A stretch of 64,000 nt of DNA from Treponema sp. (GTDB lineage: Bacteria; Spirochaetota; Spirochaetia; Treponematales; Breznakiellaceae), in contig WQWU01000001.1 in NCBI GenBank assembly GCA_009785215.1, positions 1-64,000 of the forward strand, written 5' to 3'. The translations under genes were made by a program, and so were the position numbers. The notes beneath the pieces are model-generated. The model saw only the letters and a program-made list of their open reading frames with translations, made no database searches and was not told the DNA's origin. Below, in pieces: positions 17,715 through 26,670 of the stretch; the first letter of the stretch is position 1; every line of letters starts with the position of its first letter.

Positions 17715-19091
17715 TTACCCCTGCGGGATCGCAGGAATCGATGCAAAACCCTTTTCTAAATCGGCGTCGCTTGGAACTTGATCATTCATTGTTTTGTTGT
17801 TGTAGGACGTATAAGCTGTCATATCAAAATAACCTGTTCCGCTCAATCCAAAGAGGATAACCTTTTTCTTGCCAGTTTTTTTGCATTCGTTTGCTTCGTC
17901 TATTGCCGCTTTAATTGCGTGTGAAGATTCAGGCGCAGGAAGGATGCCTTCGGTTTTCATAAACTGAATTGCGGCGTCAAAGACATCGGTTTGAACTTCG
18001 GCTTTGGCTTCTAAAAGACCGTCTTTAAATAATTTTGCAAGGGTAGAGTTCATGCCGTGGTAACGAAGACCGCCCGCATGATTTGGCGACGGCATATATC
18101 CGCTGCCCAAAGTCATCATTCTGATAAGCGGAGTTGTCTGCGCTGTATCGCCAAAGTCATAAGCATATCGGCCTCGTGTGAATGACGGACATGATGCAGG
18201 TTCAACTGCGATAAAACGCGCGTTTGCTTTACCTTCGATTTTATCTCCCATAAACGGAGCGATAAGACCGCCCAAGTTTGATCCGCCGCCTGCGCAGCCA
18301 ATGATTATATCTGGTTTTATTCCGAATTTATCTAAAGCGATTTTTGCTTCCTGTCCGATAACAGTCTGGTGCAGTAAAACATGGTTAAGAACGCTTCCAA
18401 GAACATATCGGCATTTATCGGTTTTTACTGCTGTTTCGATTGCTTCGGAAATTGCGCAGCCAAGCGAGCCGCCTGTGTTAGGATCACCTGCAAGTATTTT
18501 TTTTCCAGATTCAGTTGTATTGGACGGCGAAGGAATCAAGTTTGCTCCGTATGATTCCATTAGTGCTTTGCGGTAAGGTTTCTGTTCCGAGCTGATCTTT
18601 ACCATATATACAATTAGTTTAAGGTCGTAGAATGCGCAAGCCATCGACATTGCTGTTCCCCATTGCCCTGCACCTGTTTCTGTAGTAAGAGAAGTAAGTC
18701 CGTCTTTTTTTGCATAAAAAGCCTGCGGCCCCGCCGAGTTTAACTTATGCGAGCCCGATGTATTTGTTCCTTCGAACTTGTAATAAATTTCTGCAGGAGT
18801 TCCAAGCGCTTTTTCCAGATAGTACGCGCGGATAAGCGGAGAAGGGCGGTACGCACGGTAAAAGTCTTGAATTTCATCAGGGATGGGTACTAGGAGATTT
18901 GATTCATCAAGTTCCTGTTCGATAACGGCATTGCAGAAAACTGGCGCCAAATCTGCGGCAGTTACAGGCTGTAATGTGCCCGGATGCAGCATTGGGTCTG
19001 GTTTATCTTTCATTATCGCTCTAAGGTTGTACCAGCTTTTTGGCATCTCATCTTCTGAAAGGTAGATTCTGGTTGGGATCTTGTTTGACAT
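17715..19091 (-). CDS. TrpB2-type tryptophan synthase beta chain
   Basis: A 458-residue PLP enzyme. The long N-terminal extension (about 80 residues before RPSPLIRAYYLE) marks the TrpB2 branch rather than TrpB1. PLP lysine is in TSGSHKLNSA, and GCAGGGSNLGGLIAPF binds the PLP phosphate. TrpB2 makes tryptophan from indole and serine, or salvages indole, without a TrpA partner; no trp genes are nearby. TTAGGAG precedes the ATG. A tRNA-Leu lies just upstream on the same strand. Confidence 0.92.
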   Translation of the reverse strand: MSNKIPTRIYLSEDEMPKSWYNLRAIMKDKPDPMLHPGTLQPVTAADLAPVFCNAVIEQELDESNLLVPIPDEIQDFYRAYRPSPLIRAYYLEKALGTPAEIYYKFEGTNTSGSHKLNSAGPQAFYAKKDGLTSLTTETGAGQWGTAMSMACAFYDLKLIVYMVKISSEQKPYRKALMESYGANLIPSPSNTTESGKKILAGDPNTGGSLGCAISEAIETAVKTDKCRYVLGSVLNHVLLHQTVIGQEAKIALDKFGIKPDIIIGCAGGGSNLGGLIAPFMGDKIEGKANARFIAVEPASCPSFTRGRYAYDFGDTAQTTPLIRMMTLGSGYMPSPNHAGGLRYHGMNSTLAKLFKDGLLEAKAEVQTDVFDAAIQFMKTEGILPAPESSHAIKAAIDEANECKKTGKKKVILFGLSGTGYFDMTAYTSYNNKTMNDQVPSDADLEKGFASIPAIPQG

Positions 19092-19122
19092 AATTAACTC
19101 CTAAAGTGATTAGCGTTTTTTT

Positions 19123-19205
19123 TGCCGGCGATCAGACTCGAACTGATACCCCATTGCTAGGAGGGGATTTTAAGTCCCCAGTGTCTGCCATTCCACCACG
19201 CCGGC
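19123..19205 (-). tRNA. tRNA-Leu(TAA)
   Basis: Seven-base-pair acceptor stem GCCGGCG (19205-19199) with CGCCGGC (19130-19124), GTTCGAGTC T-arm, a long variable arm and an anticodon loop CTTAAAA giving TAA. CCA is not encoded. Confidence 0.95.
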
Positions 19206-19251
19206 AATTTATCCCTTATTTTACTGTTTTTATTTAATATTGACAATAACC

Positions 19252-20451
19252 CTACCGTGCAGCCAATCTATAAATCGCTTCGGCGTCGTTTTCACCCAGC
19301 TTGCGGAAGTTGCCAATTTGCCCAAAGTGCACAACTCGTTTTGCCATTTCCGGGATTCTGGCAGGATCGATATTTGTATCAGAGAACCGAACCGGCATGC
19401 TCATCGATTTAAAGAAATCTTCCATAAGAGTAATGCCTTCTAGTGCGGCATTTTTATTGTCTCCGATATTCACGCCCCATACTTTTTCGGCAAAACGGGC
19501 TAGGCGTTCCATTACAGCATTGTCCGATTCACAAACAGAAACAATGTACCGCATCCACGCCGGAAAAATTATTGCAAGGCCTGCGCCGTGGGCTATGTCA
19601 AAAAGCGCCGATAACTCGTGATCCAATGCATGGCTTGCCCAATCGCCGATGCGGCCTGTGTCTAAAAAGCCGTTATGTGCAATTGCTCCAGCCCACATTA
19701 TTTCTGCTCTTGCGGCATAATTATTTTCGCCGCCGTTAAAAATAATTTTTGCATTTTTAATAATCGCTCTTAATGTGCCTTCGCAAAGTTCATCGGTAAC
19801 ATCAACATTCAGTTCTCTTGTAAAATACCGTTCCATTATATGAGCCATCATATCTGTAATTCCGCAGGCTGTTTGATACGGCGGCAAAGTGTAAGTTAAT
19901 TCAGGATTTAAAATCGAAAACACAGGGCGGTTAAAAGGCGAGTGCATTCCTCTTTTCCATGGGCCTTCTTCGTTTGTGATAACGCAGCTTGTACTGGACT
20001 CGCTTCCTGCTGCAGGGATTGTTAAAATTGTACCAATCGGCAGCGATTCTTGCGGTGTTCTTTTTCTTTCAAAAAAATCCCATATGTCACCATCATCTAA
20101 AGCGCCTGCAGCAATGGCTTTTGCAGAATCAATAACCGAACCGCCGCCAACAGCCAGAACCATTTCCAGTTTTTCGTTTTTTGCTATTTCGACGCCTTTT
20201 TTAACCAGCGAAAGCAGCGGATTCGGCTGTACGCCTGTTAATTCGGCCCACTCGATATTTTCGGCTTTTAAATAACCTTTTATTCTTTCTATAAGACCTG
20301 ATTTAACTGCAGAACCGCCTGAATGATGCAATAATATTCGTTTATCCTTTTGCTTTTCATTTAAAACTGCGTTTATTTCGCTGCCAACCCTATTTTCTGT
20401 TTCCTTGCCAAAAATTATTTTTGTTTTATTGCAATATTCAAAATTCTGCAT
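19252..20451 (-). CDS. Iron-containing alcohol dehydrogenase (butanol dehydrogenase-like)
   Basis: A 399-residue group III alcohol dehydrogenase, closest in style to NADH-dependent butanol dehydrogenases (BdhA/YqhD). It starts with FEYCNKTKIIFGK; the coenzyme motif is AVGGGSVIDSAKAIA; iron ligands are expected from ITDMMAHIMERYF and the DWASHALDHELSALFDIAHGAGL stretch. It would reduce aldehydes to alcohols in fermentation. GGAG lies 7 nt before the ATG. It diverges from the cyclase-like gene across a short spacer with a 20-nt near palindrome. Confidence 0.92.
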   Translation of the reverse strand: MQNFEYCNKTKIIFGKETENRVGSEINAVLNEKQKDKRILLHHSGGSAVKSGLIERIKGYLKAENIEWAELTGVQPNPLLSLVKKGVEIAKNEKLEMVLAVGGGSVIDSAKAIAAGALDDGDIWDFFERKRTPQESLPIGTILTIPAAGSESSTSCVITNEEGPWKRGMHSPFNRPVFSILNPELTYTLPPYQTACGITDMMAHIMERYFTRELNVDVTDELCEGTLRAIIKNAKIIFNGGENNYAARAEIMWAGAIAHNGFLDTGRIGDWASHALDHELSALFDIAHGAGLAIIFPAWMRYIVSVCESDNAVMERLARFAEKVWGVNIGDNKNAALEGITLMEDFFKSMSMPVRFSDTNIDPARIPEMAKRVVHFGQIGNFRKLGENDAEAIYRLAAR

Positions 20452-20480
20452 ATTTTCTCCATCTATACAATTTTATCATT

Positions 20481-20500
20481 ATATAGTAAACTTACTATAT
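20481..20500. promoter_or_regulatory. Near-palindrome over a start codon
   Basis: ATATAGTAA (20481-20489) and TTACTATAT (20492-20500) form 9-bp arms around AC. The right arm covers the first two bases of the ATG at 20499. It could be an operator shared by the divergent genes or an RNA hairpin that hides the start. Confidence 0.45.
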
Positions 20501-21443
20501 GAGTTCAGGTTTTTCAACCAGATTTTGCCGGAAATGTCTGGCGTTGTCTCTCCCTGTCGAGGTAATGAACCGTTTCGCAAAAATGACAAACCCGGGATAC
20601 GATATTCAGAAAAGTTTTGGTTTCTCCAAAGGGCATCCAATCGGCGTTCACGAAGCTTCCGATCGGATTGTTGCAGATATGGTCGCAGACGGATATTATA
20701 TCGATTTTGTTGAAACACTAATGAAAGTAGAAGAAAAAGGTTATATGGGTCATAAGTATAATTTTAGGGGTCTTGATGATGTCGTAGGCGATGTCCTGCA
20801 GGCAGGATTCAGTTATGATAAAGCTACAGGTCAATTCTTTGAAGATCAGAAAAAACAGATAACCCGCAATTGGGGGCGTTTGATAGAAGGCGATGAACGG
20901 CAGATGGCTGTTTTACGGCTGGATGTTGTCGGCAACACGGCTTTGGTAAAATCAAACCCAAAAGCTTTAATAGATAAAACATACGCTGAGTTACGCAAGA
21001 TTGTTACAAATGCTGTGGTTTCCAGATTAGGCCGGCTTTGGACATGGGAAGGCGACGGCGCTATGGGTGTTTTTATGTTAGGTGACTACAGCCGCATGGC
21101 GATTTTTGCAGGAATGGAAATTATTAATGAAATGTTTATGTATAATAAAATGGATAACCAGTTAAATTCTGCCATTAAACTTAGAGTAGCGGTTAATTCT
21201 GGCCATTTAACTTATTCAGAAAGCGAAATTCAATACACAAAGGCCGATACAGTTAAAAAAGCAGTAACTTTGGAAGCTAAAGCGGCAGTTCCCAACTCGC
21301 TTGTTATATCTGAAAGCCTTGCAATGTCGCAGGATCAATCCTTGTTAAATATTTTTGCCGATTCAAAAATTGTTCCGGGTTCTACAGAAAAATACCGGAT
21401 TTATCAGGTAAATTTAGAACGAAGTTCATCGGGTAAGGATTAA
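20499..21443 (+). CDS. Class III nucleotide cyclase-like protein
   Basis: 314 residues. About 1-130 is an unassigned N-terminal region with one CxxC (FCRKCLA). About 135-305 is a class III cyclase homology domain. Both metal aspartates appear retained: LRLDVVGNTAL and WEGDGAMGVF. The transition-state Asn/Arg region is changed (AVTLEAKAA instead of VNLAAR), so catalytic activity is doubtful. The ATG at 20499 has no clear Shine-Dalgarno; an alternative start is at 20565. A paralogue with a more degenerate site follows 3 bp later, then the Rnf genes. Confidence 0.75.
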   Translation: MSSGFSTRFCRKCLALSLPVEVMNRFAKMTNPGYDIQKSFGFSKGHPIGVHEASDRIVADMVADGYYIDFVETLMKVEEKGYMGHKYNFRGLDDVVGDVLQAGFSYDKATGQFFEDQKKQITRNWGRLIEGDERQMAVLRLDVVGNTALVKSNPKALIDKTYAELRKIVTNAVVSRLGRLWTWEGDGAMGVFMLGDYSRMAIFAGMEIINEMFMYNKMDNQLNSAIKLRVAVNSGHLTYSESEIQYTKADTVKKAVTLEAKAAVPNSLVISESLAMSQDQSLLNIFADSKIVPGSTEKYRIYQVNLERSSSGKD

Positions 21444-21446
21444 TAT

Positions 21447-22469
21447 ATGGTTTTTGTTTTTACCGGTAAAATAGCGGCTTTAAAGAAGTTTTTTCCAAAG
21501 AATACAAATTTTGTTTCTATTCAGTTGGCTAAACATTCACCTGATTCAGGAGATATTACTTATATTGATGTTTCCGGCTTTTCTGCAGCAGAACTAAAAA
21601 AAGCGCTGACCCAGATAAAAAAAAGCTGCGGTGATTCATCGTGGGGAATTATCGATATTAAAGGAACAATTAAGGATCCTTCGCAGTTATTTTTTGAAGG
21701 AGCCAGTGATTATTTAGGGCCTGGTTTTTTTAAAGACTCAAAAAACATAGATGCCAAACGCCTTAAAGATGTTCAGCAGTGGCGGAAAGTTTATGCCGCT
21801 TCTGCTTCAGAAAAAGAGGTAAAATCATCCGGCACAGCCGAAATAGCAGGGTTTATGAAAACAGGAATTAAACTTCCTGCGGCAAGCGCTTTCCCCGGCT
21901 GGAGTAAGATGCAGACAGGAAAAGCAATGCCTTTTTATCTATTGTATTGTTCTCTTCAGGGAAAAACAGCACTTGATTCGCGTCTTGGAGAGAAAGAACT
22001 TTCTTTGGTTCACAAACGATTCACTGCATGTATAACAAGCAATCTAAAAGAATCGGATGGTTTGTTTTGGATGGATACAGGCCGTGACTGCCTCTTTCTT
22101 ATTCCTCCAAAAGCTAAATGTGCTGAAGCTGCAATTAAAGCATGTTTAAGAATGATAATTTCTTCTCCGCAGATTGTATTGGAAGTATTGGACATTACCA
22201 TTCCGGCAAATTTTGTTTTTGCGCTTCATTACGGATCGATTAATTATAAACCGCCAGGAAAAACAGGCACTGTAGTTAGTGATGCTGTAAATTCGATATT
22301 TCATCTTGGAGCAAAAAAATCAGAACCGGGGCGGCTGACGATTTCCGGAGAACTTCCGGATGTTAGCGTACCAAAATCTCTTCAGGATCTATTTGTTTCT
22401 TTCGGCGAATACGAAGGCCGGAAGATTTGGCACACCAAAAAATTCAATTATGCAAAAGCTTGGTTATGA
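21447..22469 (+). CDS. Degenerate cyclase-fold protein (pseudocyclase)
   Basis: 340 residues. Its C-terminal half (about 160-335) aligns by eye with the preceding gene's cyclase domain. LLYCSLQGKTAL corresponds to VLRLDVVGNTAL, and FWMDTGRDCLFLI to WTWEGDGAMGVF, so both metal aspartates are replaced. FALHYGSINYKPPGKTGTVVSDAVNS matches the late strand-helix. The N-terminal half (about 1-120) is unassigned. It is encoded 3 bp after the cyclase-like gene and overlaps the rnfC reading frame region, so the three are likely co-transcribed. A regulatory or scaffold role beside Rnf is inference. Confidence 0.6.
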   Translation: MVFVFTGKIAALKKFFPKNTNFVSIQLAKHSPDSGDITYIDVSGFSAAELKKALTQIKKSCGDSSWGIIDIKGTIKDPSQLFFEGASDYLGPGFFKDSKNIDAKRLKDVQQWRKVYAASASEKEVKSSGTAEIAGFMKTGIKLPAASAFPGWSKMQTGKAMPFYLLYCSLQGKTALDSRLGEKELSLVHKRFTACITSNLKESDGLFWMDTGRDCLFLIPPKAKCAEAAIKACLRMIISSPQIVLEVLDITIPANFVFALHYGSINYKPPGKTGTVVSDAVNSIFHLGAKKSEPGRLTISGELPDVSVPKSLQDLFVSFGEYEGRKIWHTKKFNYAKAWL

Positions 22470-22480
22470 GGTTTTTGAAT

Positions 22481-23869
22481 ATGAAGCAGAAAAAAGCTTT
22501 GGTTTTTACGTTTAAACGCGGTATTTATCCAAACGAACAAAAACAATTTACAGAAGATGTTCCTATAAATACACTGCTTCCTCCGCAGGGGCGGGAGTTG
22601 GTTTTTCCGCTACTAATGCATATGGGAGCAGTATGCCGGCCGCTTGTCGAAAAAGGGCAGAAAGTATTGTTAGGTGAAAAAATCGGAGATAGTGACGCCC
22701 TTATTAGCGCTCCGGTTCATGCAAGTGTATCCGGAATTGTAAAAGATATACGCCCGCACTTAACTATTGCAGGCACAATTGTAAACTCCATAATTATAGA
22801 AAATGACGGAGAGTTTAAAGAACATGAAAGTATAAAGCCGCGCGAAAATTACGAAAATCTTTCCAGAGAAGAAATTCTGCAAATAATAAGAGAAGCGGGA
22901 ATTGTAGGGCTTGGCGGAGCCGGATTTCCAACTCATGTTAAACTTTCTCCGCCGCCGGATAAAAAAATCGATACAGTTATTGTAAACGGCTGTGAATGTG
23001 AACCGTATCTGACAACAGACAACAGAATTATGATAGAAGAATCCGGGCGCATTGTTGCAGGTTTAAAAATCATTTTAAAAGTATTGCAGACTGCAAGGGG
23101 AATTATTGCGATAGAAGATAATAAACCGGAAGCAATAGAACATTTAAAAGAATTTTGCATAAGTATTCCTGATATTAAAGTAGCGGTTGTAAAGACCAAG
23201 TATCCGCAAGGCTGCGAAAAGCAGCTTGTAGATGCGATAACAGGAAGGGAAGTGCCCTCCGGCGGTATACCTATAGATGTAGGATGTCTTGTGCATAATG
23301 TTGATACTGTTATCGCAATACACCGCGCAATTATCCGCGGGCGTCCGCTTATGCGTAAAGTTGTAACATTAACAGGCGGCGCTATCAGAAATCCCGGCAA
23401 TTATAAAATGCGTATCGGCACATTGTTAAGCGATCTGGTAGAAATGACTGGAGGTTACAAATACAACCCTGCTAAAATAGTTGTAGGCGGCCCAATGATG
23501 GGTACAGCAATTTTTGATACAGATGTTCCAATTGTTAAAACAACAGAAGGTGTTATCTTTCTAACGGAAGAAGAAGCGTTTATTCCTCCGGAAAAAAACT
23601 GTATCCGCTGCGGAAGCTGCGTTGAACGCTGTCCTTCAGGGCTTATTCCTACAGAGTTAAATGCTGATATTTTAAAAGAAGACGGAGAAGCATTTGTAAA
23701 ACACAATGGACTAGATTGTATTGAATGCGGAAGCTGCTCATACATTTGTCCTGCAAAACGGCGTTTATCCCAGGCAATTCGCACAATCAGAAGGGTTGAG
23801 CTGGAAAAAATAAGGCAAAAAAGGCTAAAGCCAGAAGAGTTAAAGCCGGAACATAAGGAACAGAAATGA
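22481..23869 (+). CDS. rnfC: Rnf complex subunit RnfC
   Basis: A 462-residue peripheral subunit of the ferredoxin:NAD+ oxidoreductase that pumps Na+ or H+. It binds NADH/FMN (GLGGAGFPTHVKL and the VNGCECEPYLTTD region). The C-terminal part has two 4Fe-4S motifs, CIRCGSCVERCP and CIECGSCSYICP. The start at 22481 has GAGG 9 nt upstream; the frame is open further back, but that part overlaps the previous gene and is not RnfC-like. It is the first gene of rnfCDGEAB. Confidence 0.96.
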   Translation: MKQKKALVFTFKRGIYPNEQKQFTEDVPINTLLPPQGRELVFPLLMHMGAVCRPLVEKGQKVLLGEKIGDSDALISAPVHASVSGIVKDIRPHLTIAGTIVNSIIIENDGEFKEHESIKPRENYENLSREEILQIIREAGIVGLGGAGFPTHVKLSPPPDKKIDTVIVNGCECEPYLTTDNRIMIEESGRIVAGLKIILKVLQTARGIIAIEDNKPEAIEHLKEFCISIPDIKVAVVKTKYPQGCEKQLVDAITGREVPSGGIPIDVGCLVHNVDTVIAIHRAIIRGRPLMRKVVTLTGGAIRNPGNYKMRIGTLLSDLVEMTGGYKYNPAKIVVGGPMMGTAIFDTDVPIVKTTEGVIFLTEEEAFIPPEKNCIRCGSCVERCPSGLIPTELNADILKEDGEAFVKHNGLDCIECGSCSYICPAKRRLSQAIRTIRRVELEKIRQKRLKPEELKPEHKEQK

Positions 23870-24882
23870 AAATTGTAATTAACCAGATAATGACTGTTTC
23901 TTCTCCGCCACATATGTACGGAACAGATACAATCGAAGCGCGTATGCGTGATGTATTAATTGCGCTTTCTCCTGCTTTTTGTATGGCTCTTTACCATTAT
24001 GGTGTAAAAGCATTGCACACAATAGCAATAGCAGTTATAGCCGCTTTGCTTGCAGAGTATCTGTACCGAAGGGTAATGGCAAAACCTGTTACGCTTTATG
24101 ATTACAGTGCAGCAATTACAGGTCTATTAATCGGTTTTAATCTTCCGCCGGATGTTCCTTTCTGGATTCCTGTTGTAGGAAGTTCTTTTGCCATAATTGT
24201 TGTAAAACAACTATTCGGCGGACTTGGATCCAACTTTGTAAATCCGGCACTTGCTGCCAGGGCTTTTTTGCTTGCATCATTCCCTGTGCATATGACAAAT
24301 TGGACATTTGCTGCAGTGCCAATAGCCGAAGGCGTATCTGTAGATGTTGTAAGCAGTGCAACCTATCTTGGTTTGATTAAACAAAACCCGGCATTTATCC
24401 CGGAATTTTCAGATTATATGGCTCTTCTTTTTGGAAAAGTAGGCGGGTGCATCGGCGAAACAAGCGCGGTTGCATTGCTTATCGGCGGAGTATATTTACT
24501 TGTAAAGAAAATAATTAACTGGAGAATACCGGTTTTTTATATAGGCAGTTTTGCTTTTTTTGCTTTTATTTTCGGACGGACAGGTTTCTTTTCAAGTGAA
24601 AATCTTTTATTTGAAATTTTAAACGGCGGTTTAATCATGGGCGCTTTTTTTATGGCTACAGATTATGCCACAAGCCCGATAACGCCTAACGGAAAAATAG
24701 TTATGGGAATCGGCTGCGGATTTTTAACTGTTTTTATCAGGTTCTTCGGCGGTTATCCCGAAGGCGTAAGTTATGCGATAATTTTAATGAATCTTTTTGT
24801 GCCGCTTATAGATAAATATGTTAGACCGCGCGTATACGGGCACAGTATCCGCCGCAGAAAAGAAAAAGGAGCAGGAGTTTGA
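23866..24882 (+). CDS. rnfD: Rnf complex subunit RnfD
   Basis: A 338-residue membrane subunit of the NqrB/RnfD family with about nine to ten helices. FNLPPDVPFWIPVVGSSFAIIVVKQLFGGLGSNFVNPALAARAF is the family core. The covalent FMN threonine is expected in the SSATYLGLI segment. It overlaps rnfC by 4 bp (ATGA). Confidence 0.95.
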   Translation: MKIVINQIMTVSSPPHMYGTDTIEARMRDVLIALSPAFCMALYHYGVKALHTIAIAVIAALLAEYLYRRVMAKPVTLYDYSAAITGLLIGFNLPPDVPFWIPVVGSSFAIIVVKQLFGGLGSNFVNPALAARAFLLASFPVHMTNWTFAAVPIAEGVSVDVVSSATYLGLIKQNPAFIPEFSDYMALLFGKVGGCIGETSAVALLIGGVYLLVKKIINWRIPVFYIGSFAFFAFIFGRTGFFSSENLLFEILNGGLIMGAFFMATDYATSPITPNGKIVMGIGCGFLTVFIRFFGGYPEGVSYAIILMNLFVPLIDKYVRPRVYGHSIRRRKEKGAGV

Positions 24883-25475
24883 AGTTTATTATTAAACCGG
24901 CATCTACCCTTTTTATTACTGCAGTAATAACAGTAGCCGTTCTTAGTGTAGTTTACAATCTTACGCTTGAGCCAATCGAAAACCAGAAACGCAGGACACA
25001 GGAAACTGTAATGCGCGAAATATTGCCGCGTGCAACAGAATATCATGAAATAGAAACGGAAAAAACCGGAAGTATTACAGCAGTTTATGAAGGTTATTTC
25101 AGCAGTGACGCTCTGGACGACAAAGTATTGGTAGGATATGTTATTCAGCTTTCACCGGAAGGATACAGCGGCAAAATTGATTTAGTTGTTGGAATTAACC
25201 GCGGAATAGGAAAGATTTCAGGCATGCGTGTTCTTAGCCATACCGAAACGCCGGGATTAGGCGCTTTGGCAGTAAAAGAAAATTTTTACAACCGGTATGA
25301 AAGCATGCCGCTTATGCCGCTTACAGTAGTAAGAAATAATCCCGGAGAATACGAGATTCAGGCGATAACAAGCGCAACAATTACTACAAGAGCAATTACT
25401 AATGCAGTAAATGAAGCAATAGAATGGTATTTAATGAATTCTCCAGGTACTGCAGAAACGGAGGATGAAGAATGA
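24879..25475 (+). CDS. rnfG: Rnf complex subunit RnfG
   Basis: A 198-residue protein with one N-terminal membrane helix and a periplasmic FMN-binding domain. The flavinylation motif is TSATIT near residue 170 (family consensus S-G-A-T-x-T). It starts at a TTG that overlaps the rnfD TGA, with AGGAG just upstream. Confidence 0.93.
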   Translation: MKFIIKPASTLFITAVITVAVLSVVYNLTLEPIENQKRRTQETVMREILPRATEYHEIETEKTGSITAVYEGYFSSDALDDKVLVGYVIQLSPEGYSGKIDLVVGINRGIGKISGMRVLSHTETPGLGALAVKENFYNRYESMPLMPLTVVRNNPGEYEIQAITSATITTRAITNAVNEAIEWYLMNSPGTAETEDEE

Positions 25476-26095
25476 AATATATAGACCTTATAAAAGACGG
25501 CATTTTTCATAAAAACCCGATATTTGTACAGGTTCTTGCGCTTTGTCCTTTGCTTGCGGTTACAACATCTGCAATAAATGCTGTTACAATGGGGCTTGCA
25601 ACTACCGCTGTAATGATTTGCGCAAGCGCTGCAATTTCTGTTGTAAGAAAATTAATACCAAATGAAATACGGATAGCGGCGGCGGTTATTATTGTTGCTG
25701 GTTTTGTTACAGTTCTTCAGCTTCTTTTAGATGCATATGCGCCTCCTGATATTACAGCTGCTCTTGGTATTTTTATTCCTCTTATTGTTGTTAACTGTAT
25801 TCTTTTTGCCCGCCTGGAATCTTTTGCTTCTAAAAATAAAATATTTGCATCGATAGTAGATGCAGCCGGTATGGGATTGGGTTTTACATTAGGTCTTTTT
25901 GTTGTTGGCGTAGTTCGTGAATTTTTCGGAAGCGGTTCTGTATTTGGATATGAATTAATACATGATACTAATGCGCATATGCTGATAATGATAATGCCTC
26001 CTGGCGCTTTTTTTACACTTGGAATGATAATTATGATACGTAAACATATCCGTTACTTAAAATACAATACAACAAAAAGAAAGGCGGTAATGTAA
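25472..26095 (+). CDS. rnfE: Rnf complex subunit RnfE
   Basis: A 207-residue integral membrane subunit of the RnfA/RnfE/NqrD family, six helices. NPIFVQVLALCPLLAVTTS and PLIVVNCILFARLESFA carry the two half-membrane cysteines that hold a 2Fe-2S centre with RnfA. It overlaps rnfG by 4 bp. Confidence 0.95.
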   Translation: MKYIDLIKDGIFHKNPIFVQVLALCPLLAVTTSAINAVTMGLATTAVMICASAAISVVRKLIPNEIRIAAAVIIVAGFVTVLQLLLDAYAPPDITAALGIFIPLIVVNCILFARLESFASKNKIFASIVDAAGMGLGFTLGLFVVGVVREFFGSGSVFGYELIHDTNAHMLIMIMPPGAFFTLGMIIMIRKHIRYLKYNTTKRKAVM

Positions 26096-26670
26096 TGGAA
26101 TATTTTTTCATTCTGATTGGCGCCATTTTTATCAATAATTATGTACTTGTTCAATTCTTGGGAATGTGCCCGTTTTTCGGAGTTTCAAAAAAAACAGAAA
26201 CGGCTATTGGAATGGGTCTGGCTGTTACGTTTGTAATGACGCTTTCATCGGCTATTACATTTCTTTTTTACGAATTTGTTCTGCTTCCGTTTAACATTGT
26301 TTACCTGCGTACAGTTGTATTTATTCTGATAATCGCTTCCATTGTACAGTTTGTAGAAGTATTTATGAAAAAAATGCTAAAAAGCCTTTATGCTATGCTC
26401 GGCGTTTATCTTCCATTAATTACTACTAACTGTGTAATATTCGGCGCTGCTCTTATTAATACAAAAAGCGGTTTTACATTTGTCGGAGCAATTGTAAACA
26501 GTATTGGAGCAGGAGCAGGTTTTACTCTTGCATTGTTTTTACTTGCAGGTATTCGTGAAAAATACGAAAACAATCCTGATATTCCGGAAGTGTTTAACGG
26601 ATTTCCGCTGGCATTGTTTTCTGCAGGACTTATGAGTATTGCATTTATGGGATTCCTGGGGTTAATATAA
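26095..26670 (+). CDS. rnfA: Rnf complex subunit RnfA
   Basis: A 191-residue membrane subunit paralogous to RnfE. NNYVLVQFLGMCPFFGVSKK and YLPLITTNCVIFGAAL carry the cysteines of the intramembrane iron-sulfur centre. TAATG overlaps link it to both rnfE and rnfB. Confidence 0.96.
   Translation: MEYFFILIGAIFINNYVLVQFLGMCPFFGVSKKTETAIGMGLAVTFVMTLSSAITFLFYEFVLLPFNIVYLRTVVFILIIASIVQFVEVFMKKMLKSLYAMLGVYLPLITTNCVIFGAALINTKSGFTFVGAIVNSIGAGAGFTLALFLLAGIREKYENNPDIPEVFNGFPLALFSAGLMSIAFMGFLGLI

Noticed and set aside
20499..22469. Split or frameshifted single cyclase gene
   Set aside because: Each gene has its own full cyclase-like domain and its own start; they are tandem paralogues, not halves.
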